Positions 56,481-64,000 of a stretch of 64,000 nt of DNA are shown here, in pieces. The notes under the pieces are model-generated. The model was not told where the DNA came from. It was given only the letters and a program-made list of their open reading frames with translations, and did no database searches. The DNA is from Tolypeutes matacus. Taxonomy: Eukaryota; Chordata; Mammalia; Cingulata; Chlamyphoridae. The position numbers and the translations under genes were made by a program. How positions within the stretch are numbered: the stretch's first letter is position 1; each line of letters opens with the position of its first letter. The stretch is from NCBI GenBank assembly GCA_026826555.1, contig JAKSZT010053881.1, positions 4,508,203 to 4,572,202 on the forward strand, written 5' to 3'.

Positions 56481-57691
56481 GGAGAACCGCCATGATTATA
56501 GGTCAGGGTAAGTTAGCAAGGTCTCTCCAAGGATCAGTAGGTAACCTTCTCATTTTCCAATTGCATGCACATCCTCTTTCTCTCTCTTTTTTCCACCTCC
56601 CTGCACATATACACACATACAGGCAAGTAGGGGTGCTAAATCAGATCAGAGTCCTGCAGAAGCATGTGTAGTTTTTCAGGTTAGCCATTCCAAAAGAAAC
56701 CTTTTAATTAAATTACAGCCCAAGATGAGCTAGAAGTCATTTTGATGTATATGAAATGTAAAGAAGTAGATGCATATGGAATAGACCATAATGCTTCCCC
56801 ATCGAAGTTTGGAATCTCCTCTAATTATTCATAATGCTGGGCTTTTATTTTTTTTTTATTTTTATTTTTATTTATTTATTTATTTTTTAACAGCGCTACA
56901 TGCCATGCCACATGCATTTATGAAACTCAAATGTGAAAATTCCTGACCATTAGATACAGTTCCCATGGAGCACTAGGGAAAACATCTTCTCAGTGAAGGA
57001 TGTACTGTTCCAAAGGATATTGTCCAGACATTCTGTTATAATCATTTTTTTTTTCTATTCACAAACATTTCTTAAGTGCCTTCTATTGAAATTTTAGAGA
57101 CCCAGTAAATAATATCACCTTTCCCCGCCTCGTGTTTGGAACGATTTGAAAGATAGACACAGGGTCAGAGATGTGCAGATCAAAATATCAACTTTGTTAC
57201 AGATAATGCTGGTTGGAGAACATGGTCATATAGGCTTGTTAACCTAATCATCACTCTCCAAGCTAAATTTATTCCAAACTTGCTTACTAAGCTTTCTGCA
57301 CAGTGTAATAAGAATGCAGATCCCTGAAGGCCAGCTAACTCCTTCCCAAGCATTCCCTGTTCCTTTTGCCAAACTCATCAACCAGAGAAATTACTCCTCT
57401 TCTTCCAGAGAGGCATGGGGGAGGAAACGCAGTGAGCAAGGAGCCAGGGAAGCCTGGAGTGGCGCACTCATGGATGTTCCCCCACGTGAAAATGTGAGCA
57501 GAGTGGAAATAAGCCTTCCTCCCAATAGCAGGCCGTATATTAGACAATGACAATACACAAATGAATATAATCTCAAGGGCCACATGAGCAGGGTAGAGGC
57601 CATAGAATATTAGTATTAATACAATGCAGTGAATGTTAAAAGATATAAGGGTGTACAGTAAAGCTGAGAGGTGGGGTAGGCAGAGCACCGA
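56481..57691. other. Unassigned sequence with TTTA simple run
   Basis: TTTA/TTTTA repeats at about 56843-56887. A short L2-tail-like piece (AAACATTTCTTAAGTGCCTTC) at 57063. Frames at 57314-57688 overlap on both strands. No gene. Confidence 0.4.
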
Positions 57692-58138
57692 GTGAACAAG
57701 CTAGTGAAAAGGCTCACATTTCTTGTAGGGGGTGTAATCGACCCAGTAAGCACCACATTTCATCTTCCCCAATGTTATGCTCCAACTAGAGTTTACCCAT
57801 ATGGGTGTGTCAGGAAACAGTGTAAATCCTCCTACAAGAGCACTAGGTGCAGTGACCAGGGCAGGACTAAAGGAGTTATCACAATGGTGATTTCTCAAAG
57901 GGGCAGAGATATTGGTATGTTAGCATGTAAGACAGTAATGGGAAATTTTCTAACTGGCTGTCACCACCGTTATACCCCATTTATTGCCCAGTTAGCTCTG
58001 GATCCCTCAGACACTGGTTTGTTGTTGCTGTTGTTTTCTGATTCCTTTTGCTCCTCCTCTTGTTGCTTGCTTTTTGATTACCTTGCTGTTAGAAGGACAC
58101 CTAGGGGAATAAAAGACAGTGAAATGCCAATCAGTTGA
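57692..58138 (+). other. 148-codon open frame, coding status doubtful
   Basis: ATG at 57692 to stop at 58138, the longest open frame outside recognised retroelements, LTRs and simple repeats. The product has several Cys and a C-terminal hydrophobic, Leu/Ser/Cys-rich stretch encoded partly by a TTGTTG-type run (58018-58040), but no domain I recognise. No splice-site, promoter or pseudogene context is evident. At a mammalian stop-codon frequency a frame of this length in 64 kb is unusual but possible by chance. Confidence 0.2.
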
Positions 58139-58199
58139 CCATAGTAAATCTGAAACATTAGTGACCATAACAGTGACTGTACTAAATCTGGTCTCATGG
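58139..58199. other. Short unassigned spacer
   Basis: Nothing recognised. Confidence 0.3.
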
Positions 58200-58360
58200 G
58201 AAGGGTCTATGATTTGATGTTGGAGGGCCTGGGCTCAAGTTGAAATTCCATTATATTGTTGAGTATGTGATCTTGGGCAAGTCTGTAAACCTCTCTGAGC
58301 TTCTACAAAATGAGGATGGTAATAATAATAATGATACTTTATAAGTTTACAGAGGGTGGA
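58200..58360 (+). repeat. MIR SINE
   Basis: GGCCTGGGCTCAAGTTGAAATTCCA, GTATGTGATCTTGGGCAAGTCTGTAAACCTCTCTGAGC, AAAATGAGGATGGTAATAATAATAATG. Confidence 0.87.
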
Positions 58361-59164
58361 ATTGGATAATGTATATTGTAGTGCTATGAAAAAAATTCAG
58401 ACATTAGTCATTGTCTGATGAGACATTTGGTGGAGTTGTAGGCAGAAATGCATGGCTGGAACATTGCACAAATCATTTGCCTTTCCTCTTCTCCTTCTAT
58501 CTTACCTCTTCCCTAAATACTGTCTTTTCATTATATGCTTATATACCTATGCTTCAGAGGCACACATATCAAATGACAACCAGGGCATTAAAAAGCTGCA
58601 TTTACATTATGCCTCTCATGTCAACATGCTTTACAAGCCAATTCACAAGCTGACACTATGGAACCAAGGAGACTCAGTTTATAAAATGACACATTCAGCC
58701 TGGTGATTTGTCTCAGCCAGGTTGAAACCTGTTACTGAGTCAGGCCTCTACAAAGATTGCATACACTCAAGACCATCTCTGGGTTTCTGTTTCCATTATA
58801 CTTTTATTTTTCTTTTTAAAAGCCCAAAGGGAACATGAAAAAAAAATTAAGAACATGTGATATCCCCGTTGGGTAGAAATAAGACTTCCAGAAACCCCAA
58901 ACATCTAGACTGTGATAGAGTACTTCTAAGAAAGCATCTCTTTTTAGTCCTATCTCCATCCTCCCCTGAAAAATCAAATGGAAAATTAGGTCTCCTGGTT
59001 ATGAAGGGGAAGAAAGAAAAAAATTAAAATAGAAGAAATTGATAAAACAGAATTATAAAAGTTCAGCAGAATGATGCCTTTCAAGCAGACGCTTGCATAC
59101 CTCACATACGTGTACCTAAAAATTACAGATTTTTAGTCTGGAAGGGATTTCAGGGGTCATCTGG
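58361..59164. other. Unassigned sequence
   Basis: Two overlapping plus-strand frames at 58411-58706 match nothing known to me. No RNA gene. Confidence 0.4.
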
Positions 59165-59631
59165 TTAATTCAATTCAATCTACTGTAATGAACATGCCTC
59201 AAGCACCTCCTGTCAGCCTTGGGGAGACAAAGATGAAAAGATGTGGGATCTGCTCTCAAGGGATTCACACTCTAGTAGGAGGAATACACACACACACTAT
59301 TTGGAATGGGATATTATTGCATCAAAGAAGAATAAAGAGGCTCAGGAGCCTTGAGAGGAGAGAGCTCAAATATGCCAGGGGTTTCTGAAGTGAGGAAAAG
59401 GTCACTGGGAGGTGGAACTTGATCAGGGTCTTGGAGGGTGAGTAGGAGTCTGTACAACCTCAGGAAAAGAGAGGGAAGAATCTCAAAAATGGGCAACTGC
59501 ATGATGAAGGGAAAGAATCGACAACCATGATGAGCATTTAGAAAATGACCAGTGGTTTAGTTACATGAGGGAAACTATGAATAATGAGATTGGGAAGGTG
59601 AGCTGGGCTTTTAAGCTCTATTGAAAGGCAA

Positions 59632-59880
59632 AATTAAATAGTGATTAAGCATGTGGTCCTGGGGTTAGACTTCCTGGGTTCAATTTCTCTCTCTGCCACC
59701 ACTAGCTGTGGGATCTTAGGGGAAATTATATGACCTCTTTCTGCTTCCTTAACTGCAAAATGAAGATAATAATATAAAGTACCATCTCATTGTGTTCTTG
59801 CGAGAGTTAAATGATATAAAGCATGTCAAGTACTTAGAACAGTGTCTGCTACATAGTAGGTCTTCAATAATAATAAACAT
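59632..59880 (+). repeat. Near-complete MIR SINE
   Basis: Best-preserved MIR in the window: AGTGATTAAGCATGTGGTCC, GACTTCCTGGGTTCAATTTC (B box), CTAGCTGTGGGATCTTAGG, TGACCTCTTTCTGC, AACTGCAAAATGAAGATAATAATA, GTTAAATGATATAAAGC, TTAGAACAGTGTCTGC, AGGTCTTCAATAA in consensus order. Confidence 0.95.
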
Positions 59881-60334
59881 TAATATAGACTATGGACTCT
59901 TATAGATTATGAGGCAACAAATGAAGAACCTGCTTTGGTAAAAGCAAGAGTCAATGACAAGAGACACTGGACCTATTTGACAGACACTGGGAATGTGGAG
60001 TTGGGTGAACTCAAATGAATGCCAGGTCTCAAAGGGAGCAGCTACTACTCTTCTTGAACTGTTTACTGCTGTGTGAGAAACTGGTACCAGAATTGCAGGA
60101 TTGTCTAATTTTTTTTTAAAGCAAAAGTACTCTTTTTTTTTTTAGGGGGTGGTATCCAAATTTTAAAATGGTGGCTGAAACACTTTGAGGGTATAAGAGT
60201 AAAACCTGCCCCACAGACAAATGGACTGTTCCATCCAAAAGACCAGTGCTTGAAAAGCCTTGGGTGAGGAGAGAGCAGTGACAGAGAAACGGTTGGGATG
60301 AAGAAGAAATGCCAAGATGGGAGGTGGGAAGAAT

Positions 60335-60540
60335 ACGGGATTTCTAGTCAGACCTAAATTCAAACTCCTAGCTGCCATTTTAGCTATGTGATCTTTAGCT
60401 AATTTACTTTAAAATTTCTGAGACTCACTTTTTTCCAAGTGAAAAATGATGATTAAAATACCATCTGTATTTTATGGTTTTGAAGGAATTAATGTAAAAC
60501 ATATACAAAATGCCTAATGAACACTTGAAAATATTAGTTC
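60335..60540 (+). repeat. MIR SINE
   Basis: GTCAGACCTAAATTCAAACTCCTAGC, TTTTAGCTATGTGATCTTTAGC, TTTCTGAGACTCAC, AAGGAATTAATGTAAAACATAT. Diverged. Confidence 0.75.
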
Positions 60541-61100
60541 TTTTTCTTTTTTCAGTTGAGAGATAAGATCCTGAGTGAGGAAAACACTGGTGGAATGGAG
60601 AGGATGCTGTGAAGATACAATGGATATAGAATGACTAGGGTTTGAATGAATGAGGAAGACTTCAAATTTGATGAGTGTTGGGAGGGAATAGATAATGAAA
60701 ATGTTAAATGAGAAAGGAATCTTAGGTAGAGAGAGTTTGACTAACTGAGCTTTAGATAAATTGAGCTTGATGAAAATATGGAACATTCGGCTGGAAATGT
60801 CCTATTGGTGTCCAAATAAGTGTATGAGGAGAGCAGCTGGGGATACAGATGTACAGATGTAGATTGAAGTGCTATCATCTTACAGAAAAAAGTTGAATTC
60901 AAGGGAGTGATTGAGATATTTCAAAGAGACCAAGTAGAATGAGAAGAGATCAAGGCCCAGGATGGCCAAGGCTAGTACCAGGGAAGAATAAGTGATGGAA
61001 GACAAGCTAACATCAGAGGAACAGCAGTGAGAGGAGTATCCTAGAACAATGAGTGAGTAGTATCATGAGCAGAGAGAAGGAGCATTTCAAGAAGCAGAGG

Positions 61101-61444
61101 TTATTATAGTAACACAAGTAGAATGAGGATAAAGAAGAAAAACCTTTTTTTTTTAAATTTTAATTTGAAGTTTACCAGTGGCCTTTAGGAGATGAGTTTG
61201 AGGAGAAAAGTAACCTCAGGGAGTCTGACTTACAAAAATCAGTTCTCAAGACACTCCATCAACCCTTCTATCCACATCCTCTTAACTCTCATTGATGAGT
61301 ACAATCCATCAAGGAAACATTAAATTATGTTCAGAACAAAGTGAGTATATTTGCATTTAGGGTAAGTGAGGTATCCCTAGAAAATAGTCTGTAAATTAAA
61401 CCTGATTTTCTTACAGCAAAAATAGTGTAGAAGAGGATTAATAC
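61101..61444. other. Unassigned sequence
   Basis: No gene recognised. Confidence 0.4.
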
Positions 61445-61459
61445 ACTTGACATAGCCTT

Positions 61460-61618
61460 TTTTTTTTTTTTTTATGGGTAAAAATCAAAATTCTCACAAT
61501 ACATACAAACATTTGCAAAATGATATATAAATATATATGCATGTATGTGTATTTGCTTACAAAAATGTTATTTATATATATATATATACATATATTTTAA
61601 GAGGTGCTTAGATTATCT
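61460..61618 (-). mobile_element. Short retroposon with 15-bp TSD
   Basis: A 159-bp insertion starting with a T run (poly(A) of a minus-strand transcript) and containing AT-rich sequence with (TA)n. Perfect 15-bp TSD ACTTGACATAGCCTT at 61445-61459 and 61619-61633 proves target-primed insertion. The right end (GAGGTGCTTAGATTATCT) resembles the AGATACTTAGATTACAT block of the L1 3' UTR seen at 11885 and 18858. Confidence 0.85.
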
Positions 61619-61633
61619 ACTTGACATAGCCTT

Positions 61634-61828
61634 GTGCCCAACTTTTTATAGGCATGAACACAAATTCCATATTGAATTAATTATAAATGATAATCATGTA
61701 TAACATAAACCCTCCTCAAATATGCCTAATTAAAAGGGGCAATACAAAAACCAATCACATATTTAATATGCAGGAATAGCATAAATATTAAACAAAGTTA
61801 TTTTATTTCCTGACATTCTTTGCCATTG
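61634..61828. other. AT-rich unassigned sequence
   Basis: Nothing recognised. Confidence 0.4.
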
Positions 61829-61833
61829 GCAAA

Positions 61834-62547
61834 TGTGGCAGTTTGAGATTATTTTATGAATCCCAAATAGAGAAAGATTATGTTTGTAAACTAATCTGTT
61901 CCTCTGGGTGTGACACCCTTTGATTGCATTAAATTCAGTTGAGGGGCTTTTGATTCAATTACTTGATAAGATTGCTTTAGGGCTTTGGATTGGACTATGT
62001 CAGTGAGGCGTGACTCGGGTTGAGTTCCCACCCCCTTGCTGGTTCTGATATAAACGAACTCACTTAGACAGACAAAGATAAAAGGGAGCCAGCATATTTT
62101 ATTCTGCAATGTGAGAAAGAGGATTGCTTAAGCACAAAGCCCCCAAGAGGCTGGGCCCACAGTACAGCTCAAGAGGAAACCAGCCCTGCTATATGCCTGA
62201 TAGCTTGTAGCTGAACTTGGGAAGAGAGTGTAACAGCCAAGACTGATATGGGAGGCCCGGAAAGACAAGCCCTATGCCTGGTTGCTCAAAGCTGAGATCC
62301 AAGAGACAATAAATTCTGATGGGGAAGGGAGAGACCTCCACAGAGATCGGTGGCCATCTTGCTTCACCATGTGGCAACATGTCAGGTCAACAGTAGCTGG
62401 CTTTGGTGAGAAGGCATCTCTGATGGTGCTCAGTTTGGATATTTCATGGCCTTGGAACCGTAAGCTTTTACCCCAAATAAATATCCTTTCTAAAAGCCAA
62501 CACATATCTGATACTTTGCATCGGCAGCACTTTAGCAAAGTAAAACA
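61834..62547 (+). mobile_element. Complete MaLR-like solo LTR
   Basis: 714 bp from TGTGGCAGTTTGAG to GCAAAGTAAAACA, with perfect 5-bp TSD GCAAA at 61829-61833 and 62548-62552. AATAAA polyadenylation signal at 62476-62481, about 65 bases before the end. The longest and best-bounded copy of the family also seen at 913-1035, 22734-23326 and 33363-33933. No internal retroviral sequence. Frames inside (62282-62659 and others) are chance. Confidence 0.92.
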
Positions 62548-62552
62548 GCAAA

Positions 62553-62831
62553 TAATGGGAATTTTAGCATCATGGAATCAGAAGAAAAAGTTTTCAGAGA
62601 CATCTCTGAAAAAATTTAGGAGGCTATTGGGACTGCTCAGTGTCTTTAGAAGGAGTTGATCTATGGATGATTTCTTTGCTCATTTCTTTCTTTTTCTTAT
62701 TCTAGTTTCTGTAGTAAGCATTAGAGACCAAGAGGTTGCCTTTTCTGCTACTTTCAAGAATAAACCTTTCTGCTTTCTTAATCTGTCATCTCACCTGCAT
62801 TAACACCTTCCTTTACACCTTGAGGTTCTTC
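62553..62831. other. Unassigned sequence
   Basis: No gene recognised. Confidence 0.4.
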
Positions 62832-62846
62832 AAAGAATAAGGACTC

Positions 62847-63033
62847 GGGAAGCGGCTGTGGCTCAATCAGTAGGGCTCCCGTTTACCATATGGGAGGCCC
62901 CGGGTTCGGTTCCCGGGGCCTCCTGGTGAAGGCAAGCCCGCCCGCACGGCGTGGTTAGCTGACCCAGCGAGCACAAGCAGCAAGGGGGGGATAAATGAAT
63001 AAATAAATAAAATCTTAAAAAAAAAAAAAAAAA
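62847..63033 (+). repeat. Long DAS-type SINE, copy 3
   Basis: Complete copy with A box TGGCTCAATCAG, B box GGTTCGGTTCC, ATAAATGAATAAATAAATAAA tail and poly(A). Perfect 15-bp TSD AAAGAATAAGGACTC at 62832-62846 and 63034-63048. Body differs from copy 1 (14041) by about one base. Confidence 0.96.
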
Positions 63034-63048
63034 AAAGAATAAGGACTC

Positions 63049-63339
63049 ATGTTTGTGACTCAATATGGAATCCCATAGAACTAACATTTTAAAATGTTGG
63101 CTTTCTCATCTTGCTGCTTTATACAATGTCAAAAAGTCTCAAAGCTTTTACTTAAATGATAGAAAATGCCTTCAAGAGTAAGTTTGATATATATCTGTGG
63201 CAGGTTTCATTCAATCTTAATCCCCAGAAGTTTTACACTTATAATGGAAAACTTAGGGAAGTTATGTTCTATGTGTTTATAAAGAAATAAAGTGAGTGTT
63301 TTAATAGATATTGCCAATTTCTCATTTGCAATAGCAAAT
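63049..63339. other. Unassigned sequence
   Basis: Nothing recognised. Confidence 0.4.
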
Positions 63340-63565
63340 ATTTATTTGTGTTGTAATTTGGAATTTATAAAATATTTTCTATATATTAACTCACTGTGGT
63401 CTCAAAGTATACTCATATTCACAGGGCTATTATTATTTTTAATTGTTTCAGATCCTCACTGAGGATCGATGAGGTTAAATTTCTCTGAATGACACAGTTA
63501 ATAAAGTGTAGAATGAGGAACTGGCACGCAGATCCTTCAACTTCTAAGCTGATGCTCTTCCCAAG
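63340..63565 (-). repeat. MIR SINE
   Basis: TATATTAACTCACTGTGGTCTCAAAGTATAC, GGGCTATTATTATTTTTAATTG, GATGAGGTTAAATTTCTCTGAATGACACAG, CTGGCACGCAGATCC: antisense MIR. Confidence 0.82.
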
Positions 63566-64000
63566 AAGCTTTCCTTTCTAATGAGCAGTCCCCATTTCCT
63601 TTCAGATGCTGTGCACTTATATAAATGTTGGTGCAATTGTTCAAATATTTTTAAAAGACTTTCATTTAGGGATGTTTTCTCAATCACACTAGAAACTTGG
63701 TTTCAACACCATATTCCTCTCTCTGTACTTAGCTTTACCATCTTCCTCATGGACCCTGGAGTTTAGGGCTGGTGTTATCTTCTGCAGTCATTTGGGAGGG
63801 GTCTGTGAATGGATGGGAAGTCTAGAGGAGGAACTAAGTCTAAGAGCCAGGGAATCCACTTGAATCTTGTTAGGCTGCTGCCAGAATCAGCTGGGGACAC
63901 TTGTTTGTCACTAGATAAAACTAGATTAGCTCCATTAATAGGAATTGTTGCACATCAAATTGCCAAAAGCCAAATACTTCTTACCTTTCCATATTACAGC
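63566..64000. other. Unassigned sequence at window edge
   Basis: No gene or named repeat recognised. Confidence 0.4.

Larger units (their letters stand above)
59165..61100 (-). mobile_element. LINE-2 copy, split by two MIRs
   Basis: Antisense L2 with its 3' end at the left: AAGCACCTCCTGTCAGCCTTGGGGAGACAAAGATG, TTCACACTCTAGTAGGAGG, TGGAACTTGATCAGGGTC. Further right the upstream RT region appears in the expected order: ATTGAGCTTGATGAAAATATGG, GTCCAAATAAGTGTATG, GAGCAGCTGGGGATACAGATG. Two plus-strand MIRs (59632-59880, 60335-60540) lie between these parts. Being collinear and co-oriented, they are probably one insertion. No frame survives; the middle is poorly preserved. Confidence 0.68.

Noticed and set aside
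62847..63033. tRNA-like sequences as functional tRNA genes
   Set aside because: A and B boxes are present, but the cloverleaf is not maintained, a long body and A-rich tail follow, and target duplications flank each copy. They are SINEs.

Overview
This window is mammalian nuclear DNA with no protein-coding gene, exon or RNA gene that I can support. The organism is almost certainly a xenarthran, most likely an armadillo. The evidence is a set of tRNA-derived SINEs of the DAS type, described from the nine-banded armadillo (Dasypus). They have a tRNA-like head with A and B boxes, and the long ones end in an ATAAATGAATAAATAAATAAA tail. Two copies differ by about one base in their body, so the family was active recently. 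Stop codons are frequent in all frames, and the longest open frames lie in retroelements, pyrimidine microsatellites, or unassigned sequence with no recognisable domain.

Layout. 0-2.4 kb: 5' end of an L1 (minus), an LTR 3' end, an MLT1-type LTR and a MIR. 2.4-10 kb: mostly unique sequence with MIR and hAT fossils, a (TTCC)n array and a conserved-looking block at 8.3-9.2 kb. 10-19.9 kb: L1 3' ends in both orientations, three DAS SINEs, and a 925-bp L1-type insertion with intact target-site duplications (TSDs). 19.9-26 kb: mostly unique, with a purine tract, a MaLR-like LTR and a short DAS SINE. 26-28.4 kb: an L1 3' region split by a Tigger-like DNA transposon and an ERVL-type LTR. 30-37.4 kb: two long decayed L1 copies (minus), separated by a (TTCC)n array containing a 10-N assembly gap and by a solo LTR. 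37.5-42.5 kb: a LINE-2 reverse transcriptase relic and L1M/HAL1-like sequence (plus), split by two hAT elements and a DAS SINE. 42.6-47 kb: hAT, MIR and L2 pieces, an ERVL LTR and a small L1 insertion. 47.9-51 kb: almost repeat-free, homeodomain-site-rich sequence that reads like a cluster of conserved non-coding elements. 51-63.6 kb: ERVL LTR, LINE-2, MIRs, a complete 714-bp LTR, a short retroposon and a third long DAS SINE.

Whole-window reading: a gene desert segment. Any function is most likely cis-regulatory, at about 8.3-9.2 kb, 47.9-51 kb and possibly 55.9-56.5 kb. The rest records layered transposition, and many insertions can be ordered in time from nesting and TSDs. Repeat names come from recalled consensus sequences, not from a database search; boundaries without a TSD are good to roughly 10-30 bases.
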